Shown in pieces: positions 51,522 through 60,932 of a stretch of 64,000 nt of DNA. The DNA is from Acidobacteriota bacterium. Its GTDB lineage: Bacteria > Acidobacteriota > Terriglobia > Bryobacterales > Bryobacteraceae. Location: contig JAPKZB010000081.1 in the NCBI GenBank assembly GCA_026393985.1, positions 34,135-98,134 of the forward strand, given 5' to 3'. Below the pieces are notes generated by a model. It was not told the origin of the DNA and did not search any database. It saw nothing but the letters and a program-made list of their open reading frames with translations. The translations under genes were made by a program, and so were the position numbers. Each line of letters opens with the position of its first letter. The stretch's first letter is position 1.

Positions 51522-52094
51522 TCAGGCGCAGGCAGCGATTTGCCGCCGCCGGATGGGCCGGGCCGGTATGCCGGCGACCACCTCGCCCTCCCCCACATCC
51601 CGCGTCGCCACCGACCCCGCGCCGATCACCGCCCGGTGGCCCACCCGGATCGGCCCCAGCACCACCGCGTTCACCCCCAACAGCACCTGGTCGCCCAACC
51701 AGATCCCGCCCGGAGACAGATCGCCGCCCTTGGTACCAAGGCAGTTGCCGCCGGTCAGCGTCAGATCATCACCCGCCACGGTTCGCTTGGAAACCACGAT
51801 GCCCAACGAGGGATGCAGGATCATCAATCCTTTGCCGATGGCCGCTTCGTAGTGGATCTCACAGCGGGAGCCCCAAGGACTCAAGGCCCAGAAAACCGGC
51901 GCCAGAATGGCGCGCAGCGTCTGCCACCCCACCCCGGATAGCAGATAGAGGCTACGCTGCAAGCGGTAGACCGCCACGACCCGAAAGGCCGCCGAGAACG
52001 GCACCGTCCAGTAGCGCCACCCACGGCCATTCACCAGACGCTGTAAGTCAAACCACAGATACCGCCACTCCTTGGCCGCAGCCTGCCCACTCAT
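51522..52094 (-). CDS. Left-handed beta-helix acyltransferase, serine acetyltransferase-like
   Basis: 190 residues. Hexapeptide repeats fill residues 95-185 (GKGLMILHPSLGIVVSKRTVAGDDLTL in outline, with a ScrK-like GPIRVGHRAVIGAGSVATRDV end). The N-terminal 60 residues with two hydrophobic helices are as in CysE- or WcaB-like enzymes of polysaccharide synthesis. Acceptor unknown. ATG 52094 has GGAGG nine bases away. Confidence 0.8.
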   Translation of the reverse strand: MSGQAAAKEWRYLWFDLQRLVNGRGWRYWTVPFSAAFRVVAVYRLQRSLYLLSGVGWQTLRAILAPVFWALSPWGSRCEIHYEAAIGKGLMILHPSLGIVVSKRTVAGDDLTLTGGNCLGTKGGDLSPGGIWLGDQVLLGVNAVVLGPIRVGHRAVIGAGSVATRDVGEGEVVAGIPARPIRRRQIAACA

Positions 52095-52185
52095 CCAGAC
52101 GTCCTCCCTGCAACCACTCACCGCCAGGCAACCGGCCTGAACATACTGGAGTTTTGCAGCTGGATGCAATGCAATTGGAGGGCCA

Positions 52186-52920
52186 CTATACCGAGTAGCC
52201 GGCATCGGCCGCTAAGTCGGTTCCGGTGATCAAATCGGCGTCGCGGCTGCATAGGAAAAGAACCGTCTGTGCCACCTCGGCGGCAAAGGCCGTGCGCTCC
52301 GGCGGTGACTTAGCAGGTTCCGCCCCACCGAGTCTCTCCCAGGCCGCCTCTTCCGAACCAAGCCGTTCGACGGCCCCCGCCAAAAACGGCGTTGACCGCC
52401 ACGCGGCAGTCGCCACCCCGGCCGGCGAGACCGAATTCACCCGGATCCCTCGGGCCTTCCCTTCGAGCGCGGCCACCCGCGTCAACATCCGCAACGCCGC
52501 CTTGCTGGCGCAGTCCGCCCCCACGCCCGCCACGGCGCGCTTGCCAGAGGCCGTGCCAATCAGAACGATCGATCCCCCGCTCGACATCTTGCGCAACGCC
52601 ATCCGGACCCCCAGGAAAGCGCCGTCCAGGTTTACCGACTGTACCCTCCGCCAATCGTCAAGGGAGGTCTCCGTCAACCGGCCCGCGTGCGAAAGGCCGG
52701 CGTTAAGGACCAGCAAATCCAGACGCGGCAACTCGGCCGCGATCCGATCCCACTGCGCCTCGGAAGTAACATCCAGATACAGCTCCCCCCCTGGTACGGC
52801 ATCGGCGCCCAGCACGAAATAACCCATCGACCGCAGAGAAAACACCACAGCCTGGCCTATGGTTGAAGCGGCACCGGTAACCAACGCCACCGGACCGCCC
52901 GCTGTCAATCGCTTGCGCAT
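52186..52920 (-). CDS. Short-chain dehydrogenase/reductase with altered catalytic residues
   Basis: 244 residues. The cofactor half is normal: TGAASTIG (15-22) and NAG (73-75). The catalytic half is not: the Tyr of Y-x-x-x-K is Asp136 (GADCASK, with K140 kept), and the Ser position 13 residues earlier is Thr123. Loss of the Tyr normally abolishes SDR chemistry, so it may be a non-catalytic or reprogrammed member. Substrate unknown. The upstream TATAGT is nine bases before the ATG. Confidence 0.85.
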   Translation of the reverse strand: MRKRLTAGGPVALVTGAASTIGQAVVFSLRSMGYFVLGADAVPGGELYLDVTSEAQWDRIAAELPRLDLLVLNAGLSHAGRLTETSLDDWRRVQSVNLDGAFLGVRMALRKMSSGGSIVLIGTASGKRAVAGVGADCASKAALRMLTRVAALEGKARGIRVNSVSPAGVATAAWRSTPFLAGAVERLGSEEAAWERLGGAEPAKSPPERTAFAAEVAQTVLFLCSRDADLITGTDLAADAGYSV

Positions 52921-52970
52921 ATGCCGATTACTATACGCTATCCAATACCCATGCAGCAGAGGGCCCGAAG

Positions 52971-53753
52971 TTAGCAGAGAGCGAGCGGCCGCAGCGGTGC
53001 GCCGGTGGCGCCTTCCAGTTTCAGCGGCGCCCCGACAAAGAGAAATTCGTTCACCCCGGCGGCCGCTAACTCTTCCAGGTTCAACGCCTCGATCAAATGA
53101 ATGCCGCGCTCAAACAGCAAGTGCACATGTACCGGCATATCCGGCGCCGGAACCCGTTCAAACGCCACGGTGTCCGACCCCACCGCCACCGGCTTGCGCG
53201 CGCTTAACCAACGGGCCCCGGCCAGCCCCGGCCCCGGGCCCCGGGGCGATCCCCCCATGGCGTTGATATAACGCCCCGCGTCCCGCCAGTACTGCGCCCA
53301 GCCGGTCCGCAGCAAAACAACGTCCCCCTTCTGAATCGCCATGCCGCAACCGGCCAGCATCTCCGGGGTAATCTCGACATCCTCACCCAGCGGACCAGCC
53401 TGCGCGAAATCAAGCAAAACGCCGCGCCGGACCAGCGGCGCAATCCCGTCCGCCCCGTGCACGCTCAAGCCGGCGGCGTAGCTCTGGCTCCCGCTCGCGG
53501 CCACTCCGCCATGGAGCATTCCGCCGCAGGAAAAATGACCGAATCCATCTATGTGCGTACCCACGTGCGAACCCAGCGCAATCGCATCGGCCGCCGAACT
53601 GTTCCCGGCCGGCGTCAACATATCGCCGTGCTTTTTGGTGAGTCCAAACAGGTAAGGAGGATGCGACGGATGGTGCGGCATGCCGACGTAATAGGGCTGC
53701 GCCAAATCAAACACGCGCGCGCCGCGAGCCACCTCCCACCAACTGCCCGCCAT
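52971..53753 (-). CDS. Cyclase-family metal hydrolase (kynurenine formamidase-like)
   Basis: 260 residues. GSHVGTHIDGFGHF is the HxGTHxDxxxH metal motif of the cyclase/formamidase family (polyketide cyclases, KynB, isatin hydrolase). Followed by GVLLDF and RTGWAQYW as usual. It should hydrolyse an amide or lactone. Its ATG overlaps the stop of the cation exchanger by one base (TAATG). Confidence 0.87.
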   Translation of the reverse strand: MAGSWWEVARGARVFDLAQPYYVGMPHHPSHPPYLFGLTKKHGDMLTPAGNSSAADAIALGSHVGTHIDGFGHFSCGGMLHGGVAASGSQSYAAGLSVHGADGIAPLVRRGVLLDFAQAGPLGEDVEITPEMLAGCGMAIQKGDVVLLRTGWAQYWRDAGRYINAMGGSPRGPGPGLAGARWLSARKPVAVGSDTVAFERVPAPDMPVHVHLLFERGIHLIEALNLEELAAAGVNEFLFVGAPLKLEGATGAPLRPLALC

Positions 53754-54856
53754 TAATGCTTCGCCCCCGCCATTTCCGGCAGGAAGTAGAACACCGCCCC
53801 CATGATCAGATAAACCGCCAGCAACTGCACGCCCTCCATCCAGTTGCTTTCGCCATCGTTGGCAATTTGCGCTGTAATCAACACGCTCGCCGTCACAGCC
53901 AACACCTCGGCGGGCGTAAAAACCAGGTTCATCGGATGGGGCCCCACCCAGTAACTGGCAATCACCAGCACCGGCGCGACAAACAGCGCCACCTGAATAC
54001 TCGAACCCACGGCGATCCCCACGGAAAGATCCATCCGGTTCTTCATCGCCACCAGTATTGCCGTCGAATGCTCGGCCGCGTTGCCAATGATCGCCACCAC
54101 AATGACACCGACAAAAACGCTGGTCATGCCAAAGGAGTGTGCGGCTGCTTCCACCGATCCCACCAGTATCTCCGAGATCCAGGCAATCATCGCCGTCGAT
54201 AGCGACAGCACCGCAATCGACCTGCCTTTGGACCAAGCCACCTCTTCGCCGCCGTGCGACTCGCCGCCTTCCCCGCCAAACAACGCCTTGTGCGTAATCA
54301 GCGCAAACACCAGGCTGAGCACATAAACCAGCAACAGAACGATCGAGATCTCCAGACTCAACGCTCCCTCGGCCACCGGGGTCGCCGGCGCCGCCAGATG
54401 GTGAAACGCCGCGGGCATCACGAGCGAAATCGCCGCCAGCAACAACATGGTCGCCTGGTTGTTCGCCGCCGTCCGGTTGAACCGCTGCGTCTTGTACCGC
54501 GCGCCGCCGGCCACCATCGACAGCCCCAGCACCAGCAGCACGTTGCCGATAATCGACCCCGTCAGCGACGCCTTCACCACATCGTGCAGCCCCTTCTCGA
54601 GCGCGACCATCGCAATAATCAGCTCGGCCGCATTGCCGAAGGTGGCGTTCAGTAACGCGCCCACGCCCTCGCCCGTATGGGTCGCCAGATTCTCGGTCGC
54701 CTTACCCATCCAACCGGCTAAGGGCAGAATCGACAGGCACGCCGTAACAAAGATCAGCGTCGAACTCTCCGGCGAGGCGAAGCGCAGATAGATCGCCACC
54801 GGGACAAATACGAGCAACCAGTTTAAAGACGGCTTCAATAAGGTGATCATGTCCAT
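53753..54856 (-). CDS. cax: Calcium/proton antiporter
   Basis: 367 residues, about eleven membrane helices. The two CaCA alpha-repeats are present: [14 protein letters not shown] and [15 protein letters not shown] with their membrane-embedded Glu. An acidic/His loop ([12 protein letters not shown]) lies between the halves. It expels Ca2+ in exchange for H+. The start codon overlaps the pckG stop (TAATG), so the two are translationally coupled. Confidence 0.93.
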   Translation of the reverse strand: MDMITLLKPSLNWLLVFVPVAIYLRFASPESSTLIFVTACLSILPLAGWMGKATENLATHTGEGVGALLNATFGNAAELIIAMVALEKGLHDVVKASLTGSIIGNVLLVLGLSMVAGGARYKTQRFNRTAANNQATMLLLAAISLVMPAAFHHLAAPATPVAEGALSLEISIVLLLVYVLSLVFALITHKALFGGEGGESHGGEEVAWSKGRSIAVLSLSTAMIAWISEILVGSVEAAAHSFGMTSVFVGVIVVAIIGNAAEHSTAILVAMKNRMDLSVGIAVGSSIQVALFVAPVLVIASYWVGPHPMNLVFTPAEVLAVTASVLITAQIANDGESNWMEGVQLLAVYLIMGAVFYFLPEMAGAKH

Positions 54857-56679
54857 TAATCCAAACGCAGGCGGCAGATCAGCAATTCCCGCTCGTAGAT
54901 CATCTCCGGCGGCAGATGGTCGTGTAAGTGGATGAACAGCTCTTCGTGGCCGATCACTTCGGAAATCCACTCTGGGCCGCGGAAGCTCTGCAGCTCCTCA
55001 AATGTCTCCTTCGGAAACGGCAGCCCCGACCAGTCGATATCTTCATACCGCGGCATCCAGCCAATCGGCGTCTCGCGCGCCAGCGCTCGCACGCGACTCC
55101 GGTCGACAATCCATTTCAGGATCCGCATGTTTTCGCCAAAGCCAGGCCACAGGAACCTGCCGCTGTTATCTTTGCGGAACCAGTTGACGTGGAACACTCG
55201 CGGCGTCTCCGTCAGCGTCCGCTGCATCTTCAGCCAGTGCCGGAAGTAGTCGCCCATATGGTAGCCGCAGAACGGCAGCATCGCCATCGGATCGCGCCGC
55301 ACCTTGCCCTGCTCCCCGGCCGCCGCCGCCGTCGTCTCGGAACCCATCGTCGCGCCGATGTAGACCCCCGAACTCCAGTTAAACGCCTGATAGACCAACG
55401 GAATCGTCGACGCGCGCCGTCCGCCGAAGACGATGGCGCTCAGCGGCACCCCATTGGGGTCCTCCCACGCCGGATCGATCGTGGGGCATTGCGAGGCAGG
55501 CGCCGTGAACCGGGCGTTCGGATGCGCTGCCTTCCGGCCCGAGGCCGGGGTCCACTCGTTGCCCTGCCAGTCGAGACAGCGCTCGGGCGGCGTCTCGGTC
55601 ATCCCCTCCCACCATACGCCCCCGTCGGGGGTCAGCGCCACGTTGGTGAAGATCGTATTCCTCCGCAGCGTAGCCATCGCGTTCGGGTTGGTGTGCGCAC
55701 CAGTCCCCGGCGCTACGCCAAAAAACCCAGCCTCTGGGTTAATAGCCCGCAGCGTCCCTTTTTCATCCGGCTTGATCCAAGCGATATCGTCGCCCACCGT
55801 CCAGACCTTCCAGCCCGGAAACGCCGCCGGCGGAATCAACATGGCCAGGTTCGTCTTGCCGCAGGCGCTCGGGAAAGCCGCGGCTAAGTAAGTTTTTTCC
55901 CCCTGCGGATTTTCCACCCCCAGAATCAACATATGCTCCGCCATCCAGCCCTCGTCCCGGGCCATGTTCGAAGCAATGCGCAGCGCAAAACACTTTTTGC
56001 CGAGCAGGGCGTTGCCGCCGTAGCCCGACCCGTAAGACCAGATCTCCCGGCTCTCCGGGAAATGCACAATGTACTTCTCCTGGTTGCAGGGCCATGGAAC
56101 ATCGGCGGCGCCCGGCGCCAGCGGCGCACCCACGCTGTGGACGCAAGGCACCACTCGCTTGAAGTTCTTGTCAATCAGCTTGAAGACCGGCAGGCCGATC
56201 CGGGCCATGATCCGCGTATTGACCACCACGTACGGCGAATCAGTCAACTGCACCCCGATCTGCGACATCGGTGATCCCACCGGCCCCATGCTGAACGGCA
56301 GCACGTACATGGTCCGGCCCTGCATGCAGCCGTGGAAAATCCCCTTCAGCTTCCGCCGCATCTTGAACGGGTCTTCCCAGTTATTCATCGGGCCGGCGCT
56401 GTCCTTGGACAACGAACAGAGGAACGTCCGGTCCTCGACGCGAGCCACGTCGCTGGCGTGCGACCGGGCGTAGTAACACCCGGGCCACTGCTCCTGATTG
56501 AGCCGGATCAGCGTACCGGAGTCGACCATCTGCTGGCAGAGCGTTGCGTGCTCGTGCTCGGATCCATCCACCCAGTGAATCGCCGCCGGCTTGGTCAGGT
56601 GGGCTATCTTCTCCACCCATTTGAGAAGGTGCTGATTCTCGCTCAGCGGACGGGAAGGATCACGGAGAGTTATCGACAT
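54856..56679 (-). CDS. pckG: Phosphoenolpyruvate carboxykinase (GTP)
   Basis: 607 residues, the normal size of the GTP-dependent type. [11 protein letters not shown] is the phosphate-binding kinase-1a loop with the reactive Cys, and [12 protein letters not shown] the metal/kinase-2 region; the guanine-binding part is [11 protein letters not shown] and FNWSSG nearby. It makes PEP from oxaloacetate for gluconeogenesis. ATG 56679 was chosen; a TTG lies two codons upstream. No Shine-Dalgarno is visible. Confidence 0.97.
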   Translation of the reverse strand: MSITLRDPSRPLSENQHLLKWVEKIAHLTKPAAIHWVDGSEHEHATLCQQMVDSGTLIRLNQEQWPGCYYARSHASDVARVEDRTFLCSLSKDSAGPMNNWEDPFKMRRKLKGIFHGCMQGRTMYVLPFSMGPVGSPMSQIGVQLTDSPYVVVNTRIMARIGLPVFKLIDKNFKRVVPCVHSVGAPLAPGAADVPWPCNQEKYIVHFPESREIWSYGSGYGGNALLGKKCFALRIASNMARDEGWMAEHMLILGVENPQGEKTYLAAAFPSACGKTNLAMLIPPAAFPGWKVWTVGDDIAWIKPDEKGTLRAINPEAGFFGVAPGTGAHTNPNAMATLRRNTIFTNVALTPDGGVWWEGMTETPPERCLDWQGNEWTPASGRKAAHPNARFTAPASQCPTIDPAWEDPNGVPLSAIVFGGRRASTIPLVYQAFNWSSGVYIGATMGSETTAAAAGEQGKVRRDPMAMLPFCGYHMGDYFRHWLKMQRTLTETPRVFHVNWFRKDNSGRFLWPGFGENMRILKWIVDRSRVRALARETPIGWMPRYEDIDWSGLPFPKETFEELQSFRGPEWISEVIGHEELFIHLHDHLPPEMIYERELLICRLRLD

Positions 56680-56719
56680 GGTCAAAAGGAGTAGGGACTA
56701 TACAACCGCAACTCCCCGA

Positions 56720-58279
56720 TTATCGCCCAGCCGCCCGCTTCCTGGCAGCGGGGCGTCCGGTCTTGCCCGGCACAATCGTCGGACTCCCGGCGCCCCACCG
56801 ACCCAGCCGGTACCGCCGCCGGTAACCCGAAGTGAGATTGGCGATCTCCACCTCCAACTCGCCGCCCGCTCCGCAGCGATAGGTCTCGGCAATCTCCTGC
56901 TCGAGGTGCGCATGGCCCACGGGAATGTTCTCAAGATCCCTGGCCGCCTGCAAGGCCGGCGCCAGCGGAAAGCGGATCTCGTCCCAGACCGTGATGCTGC
57001 CATCGGGCTGGCCCCACGCATCCAAATGCGAACACTCCAAATAACGAAAATGCCCGATGTTATGCACCGCCGTGTAGGACCGCCGCTCTTCTAGCGGCGG
57101 CTCGCCCACCCGCGGCAGTTCCGTGCCCTTGGCAAACAAAGGGTCGAATCGCATCAGCCGACCGCTGTCACCCTCACGCCAGACGCCAAAGTAGCGACTG
57201 AACCGGTCCCGCAATTGATAGCCCGACGCCTGATCGGCCTGAATCGCCAAGCCAATCGCGGTCGCCGCCCGAGTGTACGGGCTACGCTTCACCTTCCGGC
57301 CGTAAGTCTCCCGCAGCATGCGGGCCACCAGCGGCAACTCGCTTCCCCCGCCGGTAACGTAGATCGCCTCGAGACACTGCGTCCGGGAGATCAAATCGGT
57401 CACCGCGTGTACCGTTTCCTCCACCAAGGCCTGGCAGCGGTCGTAGAAGTCATTCACCAGCACCGTTACCGGCGGTAGCCCCGCCCGCACCACGTCAAGA
57501 TCCAGCACGAGCTTCTTGGAATTCGGCGCCAGTCCCTCCTTCCGCCGCCGGCACTCTTCGAGCAGGCGGAACATCTCCCCCTGTGTCAAATCATCCTGTT
57601 CGGGAATGGCCAGGTCGGCCAGTATGCCGTCGAAGTCGTCTCCGCCCAGCGTCGGGATGCCTTCGCTGGCCACCACAGCGTGCGAACGCTTATCCAACTC
57701 CACCAGTGATGCGTCAAACGTGCCGCCCCCAAGATCGTAGACGAGAATGTGCTCTTTGGCCGTAGCCCTCTCCCGGTGACGGTGTCCGTACTCAATCGAC
57801 GCCGCCGAAGGCTCGTTGAGCAGACCCAACACCGAAAACCCGGCCGCGACAAAGGCGTCCACCGTCAGGAAACGCTGGTTGGAGTTGGCCCCCGCCGGCA
57901 CGCCCAGCATCACCTCGAGCGGCTCGCCCACCTTGCCCGGCAGGTTCGAAGCGCCCGTCAAGGCCGCGCGCAGAGCGCCCGCCAGTTCAGCCAACAGAGT
58001 CGCCAGAGGGGTTTCCACGCCCCCGATCGCCACCGGCGTTTGTGGACCCGCGTCGCTCAAAATCCGCTTCAGCGACCGGACCACGGTAGCCCGCGGATCC
58101 TCCTGCAGACTCCACGCCTGCCATCCATAAACCCGCCGGCCGTCTTGCACGCCCACCAGAGGAGGAAACCAGTCATGCGCTTCGCCATCGGGCCCCTCGA
58201 AGGTGACCGCCGGGTAGTTGCCACGATCGCATACGGACACCACCACGCGAGTGGTGCCAAAATCAACGCCCAGCCTCAT
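56720..58279 (-). CDS. Hsp70-family ATPase, DnaK-like but divergent
   Basis: 519 residues. The actin-like ATPase core is intact: VDFGTTRVVVSV (phosphate 1), LVYDLGGGTFDAS (phosphate 2), GGDDFDG and the adenosine motif YVTGGGSELPLV. The substrate-binding half is unlike DnaK: no recognisable beta-sandwich or lid of the normal kind, but about 150 residues of a beta-rich domain and a basic tail (GRPAARKRAAGR). No DnaJ or GrpE gene is near. Probably a specialised chaperone-like ATPase. ATG has TATCCT six bases upstream. Confidence 0.85.
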   Translation of the reverse strand: MRLGVDFGTTRVVVSVCDRGNYPAVTFEGPDGEAHDWFPPLVGVQDGRRVYGWQAWSLQEDPRATVVRSLKRILSDAGPQTPVAIGGVETPLATLLAELAGALRAALTGASNLPGKVGEPLEVMLGVPAGANSNQRFLTVDAFVAAGFSVLGLLNEPSAASIEYGHRHRERATAKEHILVYDLGGGTFDASLVELDKRSHAVVASEGIPTLGGDDFDGILADLAIPEQDDLTQGEMFRLLEECRRRKEGLAPNSKKLVLDLDVVRAGLPPVTVLVNDFYDRCQALVEETVHAVTDLISRTQCLEAIYVTGGGSELPLVARMLRETYGRKVKRSPYTRAATAIGLAIQADQASGYQLRDRFSRYFGVWREGDSGRLMRFDPLFAKGTELPRVGEPPLEERRSYTAVHNIGHFRYLECSHLDAWGQPDGSITVWDEIRFPLAPALQAARDLENIPVGHAHLEQEIAETYRCGAGGELEVEIANLTSGYRRRYRLGRWGAGSPTIVPGKTGRPAARKRAAGR

Positions 58280-58285
58280 TCGCTC

Positions 58286-58291
58286 AGGATA
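58286..58291 (-). promoter_or_regulatory. Putative -10 of a leaderless promoter (Hsp70-like gene)
   Basis: TATCCT ends six bases before ATG 58279. Confidence 0.45.
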
Positions 58292-58384
58292 CCGTATTCC
58301 CCCCGGCTCATCACTGGAATGCGGTACAATCTCGGCGAGACGACCCCACTGTTCGCCGCCTTCTTTCGCCGCCTCTTTTCGCCG

Positions 58385-59293
58385 ATGGACCTAGACCAGC
58401 TTCACACTTTCCTCGAGATTGTCCGCCTCAAGAGCTTCTCGAAAGCAGCCCTGACCTGCTTTCGCACACAGCCGGCCATCAGCGCCCAGGTGCGGCAGCT
58501 TGAGCAGGAACTCAACACAACCCTCTTTGAGCGACTGGGGACGCGCATCTCCCTCACCACCGCCGGAAAGATCTTTGCCGAATACGCCGAGCAGATTCTC
58601 GATCTCCGCCGCCAGGCTCAGGATTCCATCAACGAACTGGAGAAGGTGCCGCGCGGCGAACTCGTCATCGCCGCCAACGAAGCCACCTGCCTCTACGTCC
58701 TCCCGGACGTGTTCAGCCAGTTCAAAAAGCTCTTTCCAAACGTCCAGTTGCACGTCGACCGCTCCTACGGCTCCCGCGTCGTCGAAGCAGTCCTCGACAA
58801 TCTGGCCGACTTCGGCATCTGCCAGTTCCCGATCCAAGAGAAGAAGCTGCAGGTTGTTCTCATCCACACCGATGAAATTAAGCTGATTTGCGCCCCGACG
58901 CATCCGCTGGCCTCCGCCCGGATCATCGACCCGGAAGACCTGCTGGGCCACCCGCTGCTGCTGCCCAAAGCGGGTACCACGCGCAGTCGTCTCAATCAGT
59001 GGATGGAAAACGTCGAAGACAACACGCAAATTTCGATGGAGCTCGACTCGACAGAAATGATGAAGCGGTTCGTCATGGCGGGGCTTGGCATCGCCTTTCT
59101 GTCGACGTCGAGTTGCGCCGAGGAGGTAGCCGAAGGAAAACTGGTGGCCATCGGTCTTTCTCCCGAGCCCATGCTCCGCCGCCTCGGGCTGATTTATCGC
59201 AAAGATAAGGCACTCTCTAAGGCATCGCTCGGCTTGATTCAGGTTATCCTGAATCAGGCCGCTATAACCTCCGGTAGCGCCACTACCGGTTGA
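58385..59293 (+). CDS. LysR-type transcriptional regulator
   Basis: 302 residues. Winged helix at 1-60 (MDLDQLHTFLEIVRLKSFSKAA is the start; TQPAISAQVRQLE is the recognition helix), then a periplasmic-binding-like effector domain (GELVIAANEATCLYVLPDV, SRLNQWM, AGLGIAFL). Its sequence resembles CysB/Cbl-like or CbbR-like regulators but the target is not known. The start was set at the conserved MDLDQLHTF; the frame continues upstream for 212 codons antisense to the Hsp70 gene and is not used. Confidence 0.92.
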   Translation: MDLDQLHTFLEIVRLKSFSKAALTCFRTQPAISAQVRQLEQELNTTLFERLGTRISLTTAGKIFAEYAEQILDLRRQAQDSINELEKVPRGELVIAANEATCLYVLPDVFSQFKKLFPNVQLHVDRSYGSRVVEAVLDNLADFGICQFPIQEKKLQVVLIHTDEIKLICAPTHPLASARIIDPEDLLGHPLLLPKAGTTRSRLNQWMENVEDNTQISMELDSTEMMKRFVMAGLGIAFLSTSSCAEEVAEGKLVAIGLSPEPMLRRLGLIYRKDKALSKASLGLIQVILNQAAITSGSATTG

Positions 59294-59310
59294 TCCCTTC
59301 GCTCTTCACT

Positions 59311-59706
59311 ATGGGTCGCACCACCATCAAGACCTCTACCATCCTGGTCTCCGACGACCGGGGCCTGCGCGTGTATCCGTCTCGCGCCGAGATGCCTTCC
59401 CGCCTGCGCGATCGGTTGGACCAGTCCCTCACCGGCGGCATGGCTGCCACGGTGCTCATCGCCGATCCCCGAGGCCGGGAGGAGATCCTGAAAACCCTCC
59501 GGGGGGAAGCCTCGGCCCTTAATGAAGGCGTCCCCGGAAATGAAGGCGTCCCCGGACTCGTCCGTCGCGGTTCCCGCGAAACCGCGCCCTCACTGGTCCC
59601 CGGTCCGGTATGGCTCCAATCTCGCGCGGTTCGTTTGCTTCTGGCTTTTGGCATTCCGCTCCTGTTCGGCGTCAGTTTCTGGGCCCTACTCGTCTTCCAT
59701 CGCTAG
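59311..59706 (+). CDS. Small single-span membrane protein, unknown function
   Basis: 131 residues; the N-terminal 70 are soluble and charged (TTIKTSTILVSDDRGLRVY), the C-terminus has one clear membrane helix (LLLAFGIPLLFGVSFWALLVF). No family recognised. An 18-base tandem repeat adds a duplicated NEGVPG in the linker. ATG 59311 was preferred over TTG 59290, which overlaps the LysR stop. Confidence 0.5.
   Translation: MGRTTIKTSTILVSDDRGLRVYPSRAEMPSRLRDRLDQSLTGGMAATVLIADPRGREEILKTLRGEASALNEGVPGNEGVPGLVRRGSRETAPSLVPGPVWLQSRAVRLLLAFGIPLLFGVSFWALLVFHR
59521..59556 (+). repeat. 18-base perfect tandem duplication
   Basis: Two exact copies of an 18-base unit (59521-59538 and 59539-59556), in frame, coding NEGVPG twice in the small membrane protein. 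Probably a recent slippage product. Confidence 0.85.
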
Positions 59707-59766
59707 AGGCCGGAAAGGGAATATCTCAGAAAGGGAATAGTTCCAGGAAGGAAAAGTTTAAGAAGC

Positions 59767-59784
59767 TATCGACGTTGGTCGATA
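59767..59784. promoter_or_regulatory. Short dyad upstream of the degenerate GGDEF gene
   Basis: TATCGAC and GTCGATA arms with a four-base spacer. It lies in the 109-base gap 32 bases before the next ATG and could be an operator or an RNA hairpin; no U-run follows. Confidence 0.4.
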
Positions 59785-59815
59785 ACCCGGCTGAGAGTCG
59801 TTGTCCCTCAGCCAC

Positions 59816-60901
59816 ATGCTGCTAACCTTCAAAAATAACCCAACCCCCTCGCCTGCGCAAGCCGAAGCGCTCGTCCAAGCACTTCATTCGCTCACCGATC
59901 ACCTCCTGCAGGACATATTTGGACATCCCTTGTTCGAACCCGTCGCCATGCCGGACTCGGTGGTGCACCTCGCTCCGGCCAACCAGCTGAAAAGCAATCT
60001 TCTGCGGATCAGTCTTCTGAAAAGAAAGATTCGCGCCGGTGCCGAGAGTATCTCCCTCGACGCAACCCCGGAAGAGATTCTCCACGCCTCCACCTCGATC
60101 GCCCAGGCCATCACGGAGCTCTCCGGCGTCGCCCTGCGTCGCATCGAATCCCAACAGCAGGAATTGAAGCAGAAAGTCGACTCGTTAACCGCTTTGGTGA
60201 CCGTCGTTTCTCCACCGGCGCCTGAGGCGAAACGGACCGTCGAGACGCCGCCCGCGCCGGGACCCGCGGCAAGCGCACCGCCCCAGCCTACAGCCCTCAA
60301 ACCCGTTGCACCCCACCCAGAGACCGCGGCTTTTCCGTCCAAGCCGACTGCCCGACCGTTGGCAAGCCCAGCGCCCCTACCAGGAATCGAGGCCACTGCG
60401 CCCCGTCCCGAGCCCGCTCCGGACAGTTCGGCTAAACGTATCCCGGCCGCACCCACCGCGGAGATCCAGCCCCGTTCCTTGTTCCCGTTCGCGCTTAACG
60501 AAGCCCGGTCAACCTCCGGCTGCTTTCTCGCCGTCCTCCCCATCGAACGCTTCTCCATGTACCAGTCCCGTTTCGGAGCCCAAGTCGCCAAGGAAATCTT
60601 CGACTACTTCGCACAATACCTGCGCCGGCGTCTCCACCCCACGGACCAGATCTTCTGCTGGGCCGATGGCGTCGTTCTAGCCATCATCTTTCGAACGGTA
60701 AGCATCGACTCGGTCCGAGCCGAATTCATGCGCCTCGGCCTGCAAAAGGTCGAACAAACCGTCCCCCTTGGCGGCGGACGCTTCTTCAACCTGTGCATGT
60801 CCAGCAACGTCGCCGTCCTGGGCGTCGAGAAGAGCGCCACCAATGAGCAAGTCATCAACAAAATCGACAACCTTCTTGTGGTCAGTGCGAAATCACGCTA
60901 A
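59816..60901 (+). CDS. Protein with degenerate GGDEF domain
   Basis: 361 residues: an N-terminal helical region (1-125), a Pro/Ala linker (about 128-205) and a C-terminal GGDEF-like fold (ERFSMYQSRFGAQVAKEIFDYFAQYL, then a strand-turn-strand). The signature GGDEF is replaced by ADGVV and the preceding Arg by Cys, so it cannot make c-di-GMP; it may bind a nucleotide or act as a scaffold. The adjacent PilZ gene suggests a place in c-di-GMP signalling. ATG 59816 was chosen; a TTG lies five codons upstream. Confidence 0.65.
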   Translation: MLLTFKNNPTPSPAQAEALVQALHSLTDHLLQDIFGHPLFEPVAMPDSVVHLAPANQLKSNLLRISLLKRKIRAGAESISLDATPEEILHASTSIAQAITELSGVALRRIESQQQELKQKVDSLTALVTVVSPPAPEAKRTVETPPAPGPAASAPPQPTALKPVAPHPETAAFPSKPTARPLASPAPLPGIEATAPRPEPAPDSSAKRIPAAPTAEIQPRSLFPFALNEARSTSGCFLAVLPIERFSMYQSRFGAQVAKEIFDYFAQYLRRRLHPTDQIFCWADGVVLAIIFRTVSIDSVRAEFMRLGLQKVEQTVPLGGGRFFNLCMSSNVAVLGVEKSATNEQVINKIDNLLVVSAKSR

Positions 60902-60932
60902 TTTCCCTCAAGGAGCCAGCCACCCCGCCGAA

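Noticed and set aside
49100..53000. A dif recombination site near the skew change
   Set aside because: I looked in the intergenic gaps for paired XerC/XerD half-sites (TTATGTTAA-like arms) and found none; a profile search would be needed to be sure.
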